NCBI GenBank assembly: GCA_035545855.1
Contig: DASZXK010000059.1
Span: 70,910 to 134,909 of the forward strand
DNA length: 64,000 nucleotides
Direction of reading: 5' to 3'
Source of the DNA: DASZVB01 sp035545855
GTDB taxonomy: Bacteria; Myxococcota_A; Polyangia; Polyangiales; Polyangiaceae
Shown: in pieces, positions 7,777 to 20,343 of the stretch
Layout of the letters: each line of letters starts with the position of its first letter
Position numbering within the stretch: position 1 is the stretch's first letter
Made by a program: the position numbers and the translations under genes
Notes under the pieces: generated by a model
Databases searched by the model: none
What the model was told of the DNA's origin: nothing
Seen by the model: the letters and a program-made list of their open reading frames with translations, nothing else

Positions 7777-9330
7777 TCAGAGGGTCTTCAGGTACTCGAT
7801 GACGGACCGACGCTCGTCGTCCGTGAGATCGTCTCCGAAGGTGTGACCGCCGTTGCCCTGGCTCCAGTACGTCGTGTCGTAGATGTGCGGCTTGTCGGCG
7901 TCCGGGGCGTCGGCCCAGGACGTGTCGACTTCCTCGTACGGGAAGCCGAGGGCGTTCTCGTCGAAGTGCGTGTCGTCCAGGTCGACGCGCTTCCAGTACT
8001 TCGGCCGCGCCTTGCTGTTCAGGACGAGCTCGATGGTCGGGACGGAGCCGTTGTGGAGGAACGGGCCCGTCGCCCACACGCCGTCGAGGGGCGGCGGCAT
8101 GTACCCGGGGAAGGGATCGTCCGGGGCGGCGGGAGTGACGCTCCCGTAGAACATGTCGTTGTACCAGGGCACGAAATCCGGCGCGTGGACGACACCCATG
8201 TTCGCGACGGCCTCGTCCGTCTGGATGACGTCGAGCGGAATCAAGAGGTTCGGGTACGTGTCCTGATCGTCCGCGGCGGCGTCCGCGGCGTACGTGCCGT
8301 GGCAGCCGGCGCACGTGTGCTCGAAGACGTTCTTGCCCTTCGCAGCTAGCGCCTCGTCGATCGAAAAGGGGTACTTCGGCGCGGTGATCGTGCCGATGTA
8401 CGCCTGGATGTCCTTGAACAGTTCGTCGACGCGCTTGGCTTCGGGCAGGTCTTCCACGCAGATGGCCGTCGCGAGCTCCATGGTGCCGCGGTGTTCCCCG
8501 CGTGCCATGCCGTTGTAGAACATCGCGGCCTTCTTCTTCGCGCGCCACCAGGGCGGCGGATCGGAAGTGAGCTTCGGCTCGGCCATGACGTTTCCGTCCG
8601 AGTCCTTCACGACGACGGGGACGAGCGGCTCGTCGCTCCAGGCGAGCGTCTTCTGATCGTGGTGCGAGAGCAGCACGCCGGTGAAGGACTCCGCCGGGTT
8701 CTGCCCGATGGTCCGCATGACCGTGTCGTCTCCGAAGACGGCGCTCAGCCGGAGGACCTTGTGGAGGTTCGTCTTCTCGGCATCCGAGAGACCGAGGCTC
8801 GCGAAGATCGATTCATCGAGGCCCTTCGGGGCGCCGCCCGCGAGGCCGCCGGTGAAATCCGCCGTCGCGTTTCCCATGCCGATGACGAGCTCTCCGTCGA
8901 AATGCCCCGAGTGACAGGAGAGGCAGTTCCGCTGGACGACCTCCGCGCCGTCCGACGTGGTGAACTGGTTCAGCGTGTGGGGAAGCTCCGCGTTCGGACC
9001 CGTGCGCCCTTCCACGTGGGTTTCCCCTTCTGGCTTCAGCGCCTGCTGCACGAAGGGCCCGAAGGTCGGGTCGTTCCAGAGCTTCAAGGGGACGCCGCAG
9101 CTCATGTAAGAGCCGTTCAAGAGAACGTCCTTGCCGTTCTCGGCGTTGCCGCCGGTCTGCGCTTCGGCTTCGAGCTTCACGCCTTTCGTCCACGGCCCGT
9201 CGTCGGGCGCGGTGCCGGAGGAGACCTTCTTGTCCGACCCGCCGCAGGCGGCGACGAACGCCGCCGCGCCGAGTGCGAGAACGAGCGAGCTCGAGGACGT
9301 TCGAGAACCGAGGCGGATCGAGGGCTTCAT
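7777..9330 (-). CDS. Diheme c-type cytochrome lipoprotein
   Basis: A 517-residue protein with a lipoprotein signal (AFVAAC, Cys 29). It has two heme c attachment sites, CLSCH at 136-140 and CAGCH at about residue 340. PPWWRAKKK and PLDGVWATGPFLHNGSVP are segments seen in large diheme cytochromes of the cytochrome c peroxidase/RoxA-like group. It is probably a periplasmic or outer-membrane redox protein; peroxidase, dioxygenase and plain electron-transfer roles are all possible. The start MKPSIR is used instead of an upstream in-frame ATG at 9360 because it begins a normal signal peptide. Confidence 0.8.
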   Translation of the reverse strand: MKPSIRLGSRTSSSSLVLALGAAAFVAACGGSDKKVSSGTAPDDGPWTKGVKLEAEAQTGGNAENGKDVLLNGSYMSCGVPLKLWNDPTFGPFVQQALKPEGETHVEGRTGPNAELPHTLNQFTTSDGAEVVQRNCLSCHSGHFDGELVIGMGNATADFTGGLAGGAPKGLDESIFASLGLSDAEKTNLHKVLRLSAVFGDDTVMRTIGQNPAESFTGVLLSHHDQKTLAWSDEPLVPVVVKDSDGNVMAEPKLTSDPPPWWRAKKKAAMFYNGMARGEHRGTMELATAICVEDLPEAKRVDELFKDIQAYIGTITAPKYPFSIDEALAAKGKNVFEHTCAGCHGTYAADAAADDQDTYPNLLIPLDVIQTDEAVANMGVVHAPDFVPWYNDMFYGSVTPAAPDDPFPGYMPPPLDGVWATGPFLHNGSVPTIELVLNSKARPKYWKRVDLDDTHFDENALGFPYEEVDTSWADAPDADKPHIYDTTYWSQGNGGHTFGDDLTDDERRSVIEYLKTL

Positions 9331-9411
9331 GGTCGCTCCAGGTATAGTGATATACCCCAAGGTCGCGGCCTTGGATAGCCGGGAACGGCACCCCGGGGAG
9401 AGCGCGATTTC

Positions 9412-12648
<3,237 letters not shown>

Positions 12649-12700
12649 GAGCGCCGTCCCCGAGCGAGCCGAGCACGGGCAGATCGGGTAGACGGAAGGA

Positions 12701-12718
12701 TACTGAACCGAAGCTCAG
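12701..12718 (-). promoter_or_regulatory. Candidate LexA/SOS operator upstream of dnaE2
   Basis: Read on the minus strand this 18-base site is CTGAGCTTCGGTTCAGTA. It shares CTG-N4-T-N2-GTTCAGTA with the site upstream of imuA. GTTCAG is the conserved half of the LexA box described for Myxococcus. The site is 53-70 bases before the dnaE2 start codon. Operator function is inferred from sharing and position. Confidence 0.55.
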
Positions 12719-12729
12719 TGTCGAGCCCG

Positions 12730-14166
12730 TCAGTAGCCGAAGTCGGGACCGCCGCCGCCGGCGGGTGCCGTAGCGGGCTTCGGTTTCGCGGCAGGCTCCG
12801 GCTTGGCCGCCGGTTTTGCGGCCGCCGCCTTCGGCTTCAGGGCCACGGCCGTGGGCTTCGCGGCGACCGCCGCACCCGGCTTCTCTTCCGCGGCCGGTGC
12901 GGCGGCTGCGGCCGTGACGGCCGGAGCGACGGCGGGTTCGACCTTCGACGGGACCTGCGGCGCTGGCGCAGGCGGCGCCGCCGTCTTCACGAGCTCCGGG
13001 GCAGGCACGGGTTGCGCAGCCGTCGCGGTGGGCTCCGAGCCGTGCTTCATGAACACGACGCCCAGGATGATCGCGCCGACGAGGAGCACTCCGCCGGCGA
13101 TCGACGCGGCGACGAGCGCCGTCTTCGGCGGCGCGACGCCGGCCTGGGACGTGGCCCAGTTGCCGCCCGTCTTGTTCCCCGTCGCGGTGCGCGCCGCCGC
13201 CGTCCTGCTCATCGGGATGAGCCCGGCGGCGGACTGGAGCGTACCGCGCGTCGCACCGGGAACCATCGCCTCCGAGGGCGGCGGCGGAGGCACGGACACG
13301 TGCGCTCCGCTCTCCATCCACGCGGTGATGGCATCCGAGAAATCCTTCGCGGTCTGGAAGCGCTGGGTCACGTCCCGCGCCATCGCCTTCAAGATGATGC
13401 TCGCGAACCCCGGATCGAGATCGGGGACGATCTCGCTGAGCGGCGGGGGCTCCGAGAGCACGATCTTGAACATGAGCTGGTTGAACGTTTCTCCGTCGAA
13501 CGGCACGCGACCCGTGACGCACTCGTAGAGGATGACGCCGACCGAGTAGAGATCGCTCCGGGCGTCCGCCTCGCGGCTGCCGCTCGCCTGCTCCGGGGAC
13601 ATGTAATAGGGCGTGCCCATCACGGCGCCGGTGCTCGTCATCTTCATGCCGTCCCCGGAGAGGGGCTGGAACTTGGAGATGCCGAAGTCGATGATCTTCA
13701 CGTAGTCCGGCGTTCCGGCCTTCTCCTTCAAGATGAAGATGTTGTCGGGCTTCAGATCGCGATGAACGATGCCGGCGCCGTGCGCGGCGGCGAGACCCTT
13801 CAGCATCTGCCGGGCGAGCGGCGCGACCTGCGCCGGCGTCATCTTGCCGAGGCGTTCCACGCGCTTCGACAGCGGCTCGCCGTCGAGGAACTCGAGCACC
13901 ATGAAGTGCGAGCCATCCGGCAACGAGCCGAGGTCGAGCACTTCGAGAATGTGATCGTTTCCGATTCGACCGGCGGCCTGCGCTTCGCGCTGGAAGCGCG
14001 CGACGACGTCCGCGTTGCTCGCGAACGCCGCGTGCACGACCTTGATCGCGACTCGCCGTTGAATCCGGACGTTTTCGCCCTCGAAGACGGCGCCCATGCC
14101 GCCCTCTCCGAGCAAGCGAAGAATCCGATACTTGCCTTCGAGGATCTGCCCCGGCTCGAGTGACAT
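12730..14166 (-). CDS. Transmembrane Ser/Thr protein kinase
   Basis: A 478-residue Pkn-type kinase. It has a P-loop LGEGGMGAV at 19-27, VAIK lysine 42, HRDLKPDN at 135-142, DFG at 160-162 and GTPYYMSPEQ in the activation segment, so it should be active. Residues about 350-373 form one transmembrane helix. The C-terminal ~100 residues are Ala/Pro/Lys-rich and end in PDFGY. No recognisable sensor domain follows the membrane helix. The gene lies between dnaE2 and imuB, all transcribed leftward, so expression may be linked to DNA damage, although 81 and 193 bases separate it from its neighbours. Confidence 0.92.
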   Translation of the reverse strand: MSLEPGQILEGKYRILRLLGEGGMGAVFEGENVRIQRRVAIKVVHAAFASNADVVARFQREAQAAGRIGNDHILEVLDLGSLPDGSHFMVLEFLDGEPLSKRVERLGKMTPAQVAPLARQMLKGLAAAHGAGIVHRDLKPDNIFILKEKAGTPDYVKIIDFGISKFQPLSGDGMKMTSTGAVMGTPYYMSPEQASGSREADARSDLYSVGVILYECVTGRVPFDGETFNQLMFKIVLSEPPPLSEIVPDLDPGFASIILKAMARDVTQRFQTAKDFSDAITAWMESGAHVSVPPPPPSEAMVPGATRGTLQSAAGLIPMSRTAAARTATGNKTGGNWATSQAGVAPPKTALVAASIAGGVLLVGAIILGVVFMKHGSEPTATAAQPVPAPELVKTAAPPAPAPQVPSKVEPAVAPAVTAAAAAPAAEEKPGAAVAAKPTAVALKPKAAAAKPAAKPEPAAKPKPATAPAGGGGPDFGY

Positions 14167-14295
14167 ATGAACTCCACCGTACGTTAGCCGAATCCCCGGC
14201 GCCGTGCAGCTTCCTCAGCGGATTTTCCCGGCGCTGGAACGAGCGGCGCCGCGTACGCACCTCGGCTTACATGCGGCGCTCGCGTCCACATGCGT

Positions 14296-14319
14296 GCTCG
14301 TGAGCTCGTGAGCTCGTGA
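14296..14319. repeat. Octamer GCTCGTGA x3
   Basis: Three exact head-to-tail copies of GCTCGTGA lie in the 193-base gap between imuB and the kinase gene. No coding sequence is seen in this gap. Confidence 0.85.
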
Positions 14320-14359
14320 GGAGACTTCTGGCGGGGACGACCGCGCGTACGGCCAGAGC

Positions 14360-16129
14360 TCAGTCACAGACGGCCTGGAGCAGCCGCGCACCGGTGTCTC
14401 TCTCTCGATAGAGGATCGCCTCCACGACGCCGCTCGGTGATCTCAGCAATACCCGCAGATAGTCCCTGGAAATCGGCGCAGGCGACCACCACTCCACGGC
14501 GTCCAGCCGGCGCTCGAACGTCACTTTCTCCACCGTGAAGAGACGGTGCTCGATGGCGATCGTCGCCCCTCTTCGGATGGGGCAGTCCACCGGAATGGGT
14601 TTCGGGAAGAGCCGCGTGGGAACGACGGGCTCGGACGGCGAGCCGGCGTCGAGCTGGTCGAGCTGAAGAAGAAGCGCCGCCTGCCCCTTCCGGAGCCGTT
14701 CGGCGTCCGGCGCGAGATGAGCCGGAGTCACCTTCACGAGCCGGCTCTTCTTCTCCGGGCGATGCGACCCCTCCACGGAGAGGACCCCCACCCGCTCCTT
14801 GCCGAGATCCGCGAGGAGCTCCCCGAGGAGAACCGGTAGCGTCTCTGGACCCTTCGCGGAGCTGCCGCCGAGACCCGAAGCGAACCGCGACAGGCCGAGC
14901 TGCAACGCGAGCGCCCGCGTGATGGCCCTCGCTTCCAGGCGGAGCGCCACGGCGGCCGCGACGAGCTCCGTTCGCCCGAGCCGGGACGACACCACCCGGA
15001 ACAGCTCTTCGGGCCGGTAAATGGGAGCGGCGAGGTCGAAGTGGAGCGTCGTTTCTCTCGGGACCCCTCTCAGCCGACAGACCGCGGCGTCGTGGACGAC
15101 GACGAGGCTCACCGCCTGTACGGCTTCCCCGCGACCGGAGAGACGCGCAGAAAGCCGCGACACGAGCCCGCGGAGCACGAAGAGCAAGGGCTCGATGCCG
15201 TCTATCGGCTCGTCCCACGAAGATTCTTCCCGCGGGATGGCCGGTGGGACGTACGCGACGAGGGGGGAACTGTCCCTCCCTTCTGCCAGCTCCAGCACCT
15301 GAGCAGCCATTTCACCGAGCCGTGCCGCCGCTGCCGCACGAGGGAGGCTCGACACGGCTCCGACGGTGAGCACCCCGAGCCGGACGAGCCACGCGACTCG
15401 CTCCGGATCCACCGGGAGCGCGCGCACCGGAAGCTCCGCCATGCGCGCTTTCGTCTCTTCCGAAGGAACGACGAGACAGCCTTCCCGGTTCGTGCGCCCG
15501 TACCGAGCGAACGCCTGCGCGAGCCGTGGCCCCCCCGCGACGGCCACCTTCACCCGGTGCCCGAGCTCCTGCACTCGCGCCGAGAGCTCCGCGAGAGAGG
15601 CGTCTTCGCCCCCGGCGAGGTGTGCGGCTCCGGTCACGTCCACCCAGACCGTGTCCGGCTCTTCGAAGGCCACGGTCGGGCCGAAGGACAGCGCGACCTC
15701 TGCAATCTCCCCGAGCCGGGCGCGAAGCTCTTCCCGGGAGACTTCCTTCACCACGAGCCGCGCCACGAACGCGCTCGCCTCCACCACGGTTTGCCCCGCG
15801 CGCACGCCGAACCGCAACGCGGACGAGTTCACGGCGGCGAGGACGGCGGTGGAGCGTGTCTCCTCCGAAGAGAGGCGAGGCATGCTGCCTTCCCTCGGAG
15901 TTTCCCGAGCGTCTTCGACTTCATGCCCCGAGGACTCCTCCACGAGCACCACGCCGAGCGGAGGCGCGAGAGGACGGGCGAGCGGAGAACGAGCGTTCCG
16001 CGAAGCGGTGTTCCGCGCCCGGGTCCGCGAGGTGGCGTCCCCGGGGAGTTGACGGACGACGAGGCGCGCCGTCGCGAGCTCCGTCAGTAGGTCCGGCAGG
16101 ACGACGGCGACCACACGACGCTCGGTCAC
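14360..16129 (-). CDS. imuB: ImuB, Y-family polymerase-like mutasome protein
   Basis: A 589-residue Y-family polymerase homologue. It starts RRVVAVVLPDLLTELA, where active Y-family polymerases carry a catalytic Asp-rich motif, and the paired DE of the second motif is not evident. This fits ImuB, a catalytically inactive hub that contacts the beta clamp, ImuA and DnaE2. The middle contains palm/thumb-like segments (VWVDVTGAAHLAGGE, RAAAAARLGEMAAQVLELAEG). The GTG start overlaps the imuA stop by three bases, so the two are translationally coupled. The product serves SOS translesion synthesis. Confidence 0.88.
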   Translation of the reverse strand: MTERRVVAVVLPDLLTELATARLVVRQLPGDATSRTRARNTASRNARSPLARPLAPPLGVVLVEESSGHEVEDARETPREGSMPRLSSEETRSTAVLAAVNSSALRFGVRAGQTVVEASAFVARLVVKEVSREELRARLGEIAEVALSFGPTVAFEEPDTVWVDVTGAAHLAGGEDASLAELSARVQELGHRVKVAVAGGPRLAQAFARYGRTNREGCLVVPSEETKARMAELPVRALPVDPERVAWLVRLGVLTVGAVSSLPRAAAAARLGEMAAQVLELAEGRDSSPLVAYVPPAIPREESSWDEPIDGIEPLLFVLRGLVSRLSARLSGRGEAVQAVSLVVVHDAAVCRLRGVPRETTLHFDLAAPIYRPEELFRVVSSRLGRTELVAAAVALRLEARAITRALALQLGLSRFASGLGGSSAKGPETLPVLLGELLADLGKERVGVLSVEGSHRPEKKSRLVKVTPAHLAPDAERLRKGQAALLLQLDQLDAGSPSEPVVPTRLFPKPIPVDCPIRRGATIAIEHRLFTVEKVTFERRLDAVEWWSPAPISRDYLRVLLRSPSGVVEAILYRERDTGARLLQAVCD

Positions 16130-16905
16130 CCGGCCCGCTCCTCCGCCTGCTCCGGCTCCCGCGCTGGTTCACGCATCGACTCCCGCACCGGGAGCGTGAG
16201 CGTGCGAGAAGGAGGACGTGTCCAGACGACGCTCCGTGGCCCCGACACTCTCCCTCGGCGATCTTTCCCCACTCTCACCGTGAGGCGATCTTCGGCGGGC
16301 CGAGACACTTCCAGCCGGAGCGCGACGGGAAGCGGCAGCGGCCTCCGCGCTTCACCGTCCGTCAGGAGGAGGATGGTGGAACCGGAGCCTTCCACGCCGA
16401 GTGCGAGCCGGCGCACCATTCTCGGCCAGTGGCCGAGCGACACGTCGACGGAAGCCCCGGGGACCCCGAGCGCATCCACCACGACTACGGCGAAGGCCTG
16501 CGATTCCGCGAGGCGGATAGCCGTCCGTTCGAGCGCGGCGAGGGGCGGTCTGACGACGAGGAGCCGCGAAGGATCCACCCCGGCAGCGACGACTCCGGGG
16601 CCATGGAGAGTGGCTGAAGGATCCACGAAGGCGCAGAAGGGCGTGTCCCCCCCCGTTTCTCGGGCGCTCCGCTGGGCGGCGCGACACACGGAGAGGGCGA
16701 CCGTGGTGGCGAGCGAAAACCCCCCCGATACCTGCACCTCGACCACCGACCCTCGAGGGATCCCCCCGTCCGGGAGGACGTTCGCGAAGGAGGCCCCGCG
16801 AATCTCCAGCGGGAGCACGGGGACTGGACACTCTTCCGCAGGCTCCCCGCGCCGGAGAGACGCGGGGAGCCGTTCCAGGAGGTGGGCTTCCAGGGGCACC
16901 GCCAT
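16126..16905 (-). CDS. imuA: ImuA, RecA-like mutasome protein
   Basis: A 259-residue protein of the ImuA/SulA-RecA-like family. It begins MAVPLEAHLLERLPASLRRG, and PDGGIPRGSVVEVQVSGGFSLATT occupies the position of the RecA Walker A loop but lacks a classical GxxxxGKT. ILLLTDGEARRPLPLPVALRLEV resembles the RecA-like core. It is the regulatory partner of ImuB and DnaE2 in mutagenic repair. The ATG at 16903-16905 is preferred over an in-frame codon 75 bases upstream, because that upstream stretch would place the candidate LexA site inside the gene. It is the first gene of the imuA-imuB pair. Confidence 0.82.
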   Translation of the reverse strand: MAVPLEAHLLERLPASLRRGEPAEECPVPVLPLEIRGASFANVLPDGGIPRGSVVEVQVSGGFSLATTVALSVCRAAQRSARETGGDTPFCAFVDPSATLHGPGVVAAGVDPSRLLVVRPPLAALERTAIRLAESQAFAVVVVDALGVPGASVDVSLGHWPRMVRRLALGVEGSGSTILLLTDGEARRPLPLPVALRLEVSRPAEDRLTVRVGKDRRGRVSGPRSVVWTRPPSRTLTLPVRESMREPAREPEQAEERAG

Positions 16906-16911
16906 GACCAG

Positions 16912-16940
16912 TACTGAACATACTACCAGATACCCTGAAC
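16912..16940 (-). promoter_or_regulatory. Candidate LexA/SOS operator upstream of imuA
   Basis: On the minus strand 16912-16929 reads CTGGTAGTATGTTCAGTA, sharing CTG-N4-T-N2-GTTCAGTA with the dnaE2 site. A second GTTCAG lies at 16935-16940, 21 bases (two helical turns) further upstream in the same orientation. The site begins 7 bases before the start codon, so LexA bound here would block initiation. Confidence 0.55.
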
Positions 16941-17111
16941 GCAACTCTTCTCGCGCCCCCCGAGGGCCTACCCCTGACAAACAATGCCCTCTTTTTTCCG
17001 CCCCTCTGCCGAGGACACCCCCCGCCGCGCGGAGACCCGAGCGACACGGGCTCTTCCCTGGCCGACCCTGCCAGTGGACTTACCCAGCGCTTTCGATAGC
17101 ATAGCATCAAA

Positions 17112-17678
17112 ATGCTCGGCTCGAGAGAGCGGGCCGCGTATGGGCCCGCGTGCCTGTGGCTTCTCTTTTCGACGTCCTGCGGTTCGACGACCGCCGGAGC
17201 GCCCGGCGTAGCTCCGCCGAACACCCGCGAGGAGCCGGTGGCCGTGACCGGGGAAGACGCCGACGCCAAGGGGCCGTTCGAGACCTGCTACTCGACGTTC
17301 AGCCCGAGTGGCGACGCATCCGGAGACCTCGCTCGCCTCGTGCGGAACTGTGGTCCCGCGGGCGGCATGCGAGCCCTGACGGCCGTGCACCAGGGACAGC
17401 AGGGCGAGCGTGATCCGGTCGAACGGCTCTCCTTCGAGGTGCCCGAGGGCGGCAAGTGCTACCGCGTTTACGCCGTCGGGGACTCGGGCGTGAAGGACCT
17501 CGATCTCCTCCTTCGCGGCGCGAGCGGCGACGCGTTCGTCGCGGACGTGAGTCATGACTCCTGGCCCGTCCTCCCCCCCCGAGAGCCGATCTGCCTGAGC
17601 GAGGCCGGCGTGTACTTGCTCGAGGTCAGCGTTTCCCGCGGCGAGGGACGCTACGCGCTCCAAGTCTGGGGCCGCTAG
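17112..17678 (+). CDS. Putative lipoprotein
   Basis: A 188-residue protein whose N-terminus has a hydrophobic segment ending in FSTSC (Cys about 23), a likely lipobox. After a low-complexity linker comes a ~130-residue domain with three Cys (ETCYSTF, VRNCGPAG, GGKCYRVY) and a beta-rich pattern (LDLLLRGASGDAFVAD, YLLEVSVSRGEGRYALQVWG) that suggests a jelly-roll or pre-peptidase C-terminal-like fold. No enzyme motif is seen. It stops 4 bases before the kinase gene, so it is probably in its operon; it may be the extracytoplasmic partner of that kinase, which is inference. Confidence 0.65.
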   Translation: MLGSRERAAYGPACLWLLFSTSCGSTTAGAPGVAPPNTREEPVAVTGEDADAKGPFETCYSTFSPSGDASGDLARLVRNCGPAGGMRALTAVHQGQQGERDPVERLSFEVPEGGKCYRVYAVGDSGVKDLDLLLRGASGDAFVADVSHDSWPVLPPREPICLSEAGVYLLEVSVSRGEGRYALQVWGR

Positions 17679-17682
17679 GTCG

Positions 17683-19179
17683 ATGGTGATGGCCGAGGAC
17701 TACATCATCACCGACGTCGGTCATCTGGACCCGGCGGCGCGTCGTGTCGGCACCGTCCTCGACGGCAAGTGGACGCTGAATCGCCTCCTCGGCGTGGGCG
17801 GCATGGCCGCGGTGTACGAGGCGACGCACCGGAACGGCGCTCGCGCGGCGATCAAGCTGTTCCCGTTCTCCGTCACCACGAGCGCGGAGTTCGCGGAGCG
17901 GATCCTCCGCGAAGGGCAGCTCGCGAACAAGATCGGCCACCCGGCGATCGTCCGGGTGCTGGACGACCACCTGGATCGCGAGCGTGAGTACGCCTACCTC
18001 GTGATGGAGCTCCTGGACGGCGAGACCGCCCGACAGCGCATCGAGCGCACCGGCCCGATGTCGCCGATCGAAGCGGTCGAGTTCTCGATCGAGCTCGCCG
18101 ATTGCCTCGCGGCCGCGCACGAGAAGGGCGTCGTCCACCGGGACATCAAGCCCGAGAACCTGTTCATCACGACCGAGGGGCGACTGAAGGTGCTGGACTT
18201 CGGCGTCGCGCGCGCGGTCGACGGCACGTCGTCTTCCGTGACGCGCACCGGGGCGATGCTCGGCACCCCGGCGTACATGTCGCCGGAACAGGCGAGAGGC
18301 CGCCCGAGCGAGCTCTCCGCGCGAAGCGACATCTATTCCGCCGGGGCGACGCTCCTCTTCCTGGTCGCCGGCGAGTTCGTGCACGAAGGCGAGAGCGCCC
18401 AGGAGGTCATGGTTCGCGCTGCGTGGACCCCGCCGAAGAAGATGCAGGAGCGGGGTCTCGGCATCCCGCCGCCGATCTGCAAGGTGATCGACCGCTGCTG
18501 CGAGTTCGAGCAGAAGGATCGCTACCCCTCCGCGCTCGACATGCGTGCGGATCTCGAGGAGGCGCGGACCGTCCTCTCCCGGGATCCGAAGTCGGCGGAA
18601 CCGATCCGCCGTACGAGCAAGATGCCGCCGCCGCGCGGACCGGTCTCGACGGCGCCGCTTCCTCTTCGACCGACGCCGCAGACGTCCGCGGAGATGACCG
18701 TCGCGGACCGAACGCCGCCGCCCGCCGCCGACTCGAGCCGGACCCACGTGGCCCCGAATCGGCGCACGGCGTTGCTCGTGGGCGGCGGAGTCACCGTCGT
18801 CGTCGTCGCGCTCGCGCTCGCGCTCCGGCCGAAGACGGCGCCCGAGACGGCGGTCCCTCCCCTGCCGCCGAAGCCCGCCGCGGTGGAAGCTCCGAGACCT
18901 GCGCCACCCCCGACGACGACGATCACGGTCGCTCCCGCGAAGCAGCCGGAGGCGGTGCCGGAAGTCACGACGCGCTCGGCGACGACCCGCGTCGGCAAGC
19001 GCACGCAGGCGGCGAAGGCCCCCGCTCCCAGAAAGCCCGCGCCGTCGCTCGCGGTCGCATCCGTGGCTCCCGTCGCGACGCCGAAGCCCACCGCACCCGC
19101 GGCCCCCGCGCCCTCCCCGCGCACGAACGTCGTCGCTTCCCCTCCGACGAAACCCTCGGGGCGCGACGTCGGGTACTGA
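17683..19179 (+). CDS. Transmembrane Ser/Thr protein kinase
   Basis: A 498-residue kinase with P-loop LGVGGMAAV (36-44), AIK lysine 58, HRDIKPEN at 152-159, DFG at 172-174 and GTPAYMSPEQ, all consistent with activity. One membrane helix lies at about 362-383. The remainder is Ala/Pro/Lys/Thr-rich low complexity and ends in GRDVGY. Two start codons are possible, 17683 and 17689. It follows the lipoprotein gene by 4 bases. The layout (kinase, helix, AP-rich tail ending in D-x-G-Y) mirrors the kinase at 12730-14166. Confidence 0.92.
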   Translation: MVMAEDYIITDVGHLDPAARRVGTVLDGKWTLNRLLGVGGMAAVYEATHRNGARAAIKLFPFSVTTSAEFAERILREGQLANKIGHPAIVRVLDDHLDREREYAYLVMELLDGETARQRIERTGPMSPIEAVEFSIELADCLAAAHEKGVVHRDIKPENLFITTEGRLKVLDFGVARAVDGTSSSVTRTGAMLGTPAYMSPEQARGRPSELSARSDIYSAGATLLFLVAGEFVHEGESAQEVMVRAAWTPPKKMQERGLGIPPPICKVIDRCCEFEQKDRYPSALDMRADLEEARTVLSRDPKSAEPIRRTSKMPPPRGPVSTAPLPLRPTPQTSAEMTVADRTPPPAADSSRTHVAPNRRTALLVGGGVTVVVVALALALRPKTAPETAVPPLPPKPAAVEAPRPAPPPTTTITVAPAKQPEAVPEVTTRSATTRVGKRTQAAKAPAPRKPAPSLAVASVAPVATPKPTAPAAPAPSPRTNVVASPPTKPSGRDVGY

Positions 19180-19278
19180 GCGCCGCGGACCGCGGTCGAG
19201 CGGAATGCGGACGCCGCGGACGCGGAAGCAGGAAGAGGTTTCTCCCGGCGGGAGGGCGCGGTGTAGACTCGCGGGATC

Positions 19279-20313
19279 TTGGCTCCGCGCTTCCTCTGGC
19301 CCGCCGCCGCCCTCGCCGCGTTCGGCGCGCTGTCTGCGTCGCCTGCCGCGGCCCAGGTGTCGAACGTGGCGATCGCGCGCCAGCTCGCGATCGAGGGGAT
19401 CGACGCGGTGGAGGGCGGCGACTGCAAGAAGGGGCAGCCCCTCCTCGAACGCGCCGAGCAGATGCATCACGCCTCCGTGCATCTCCAGTACCTGGCCCGA
19501 TGCCAGGCGCGCAGCGGGCACCTCGTCATCGCGACGGAGATGTGGCGCCAGATCGTCCGTGAAGGCGCTCCGCCGGGGGCGTCGCAGGCCGTGCTGAACG
19601 CGATCAACGAAGCGCAGGGCTCGCTCGAGCAGACCTTGCCGAAGCTCGGCTCCACCACGATCCGCGCGAACGCCGACTACCCGGGCCTCGCCCTCACGCT
19701 CGACGGCGCGACCATTCCGCCCGAGATCCTCGGCGCTGCGCAGGTCGTCGACCCGGGACGGCACGTCCTCGTCGCGCGGGCGAGGGGCTTCGCGGACTTC
19801 GAGCATCGGTGGACGGTCGCCGAAGGCGGTTCGGCCGAGGTGCTCATCGCGCTCGTGCCAGGGACGAGCGCGAGCGACGCCGAGACGCCTCCGGGGAGCC
19901 CGGGCGGGGACCGCGGCGAGAAGAAGCCGGGGTCGCCGCTCGTGACCGCGGGCTGGATCACGGGGTCCGCCGGAGCGATCGCCATCGTCGCCGGGACGGT
20001 CACGCTGCTCACCCGGAACAGCCGCCGGGACGAGATCGCCTCGAACTGCACCAACGAGAGCTGCGGCGCGCCGAACACGAAGTACTACCAGGCCGCGAGC
20101 CAGCTCGAGAGCGACAAGGACACGGTGAAGACCCTCACCACCGCGAGCAACATCCTGCTCTTCGGCGGCGGAGCGCTCCTCGTCGGAGGTGTCACGATGA
20201 TCGTCATCGGTGCCACGAGCAAGAGCTCCGCGGACACGGGAACACGCGGCACCGCTCTCCTCGCCGGCGGTCCCGGCGGCACGCCGGGCCTTTCTCTCCT
20301 CGGCCATTGGTGA
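19279..20313 (+). CDS. TPR/PEGA-like membrane protein
   Basis: A 344-residue protein with a TTG start and a signal peptide of about 25 residues (cleavage after SPAAAQ). Residues about 30-120 look like two or three TPR-type helical pairs (AIEGIDAVEGGDCKKGQPLLERAEQ...). A PEGA-like beta domain follows (LALTLDGATIPPEILGA, DPGRHVLVARARGF). Two hydrophobic helices lie at about 220-240 and 290-315, separated by a Cys-containing loop (NCTNESCGAPN). Such proteins often sit next to Ser/Thr kinases in myxobacteria. The start is uncertain because it is TTG, but the signal peptide supports it. Confidence 0.75.
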   Translation: MAPRFLWPAAALAAFGALSASPAAAQVSNVAIARQLAIEGIDAVEGGDCKKGQPLLERAEQMHHASVHLQYLARCQARSGHLVIATEMWRQIVREGAPPGASQAVLNAINEAQGSLEQTLPKLGSTTIRANADYPGLALTLDGATIPPEILGAAQVVDPGRHVLVARARGFADFEHRWTVAEGGSAEVLIALVPGTSASDAETPPGSPGGDRGEKKPGSPLVTAGWITGSAGAIAIVAGTVTLLTRNSRRDEIASNCTNESCGAPNTKYYQAASQLESDKDTVKTLTTASNILLFGGGALLVGGVTMIVIGATSKSSADTGTRGTALLAGGPGGTPGLSLLGHW

Positions 20314-20343
20314 ACCGGATCACTCTGCGCTAGGTTCCGGGCG

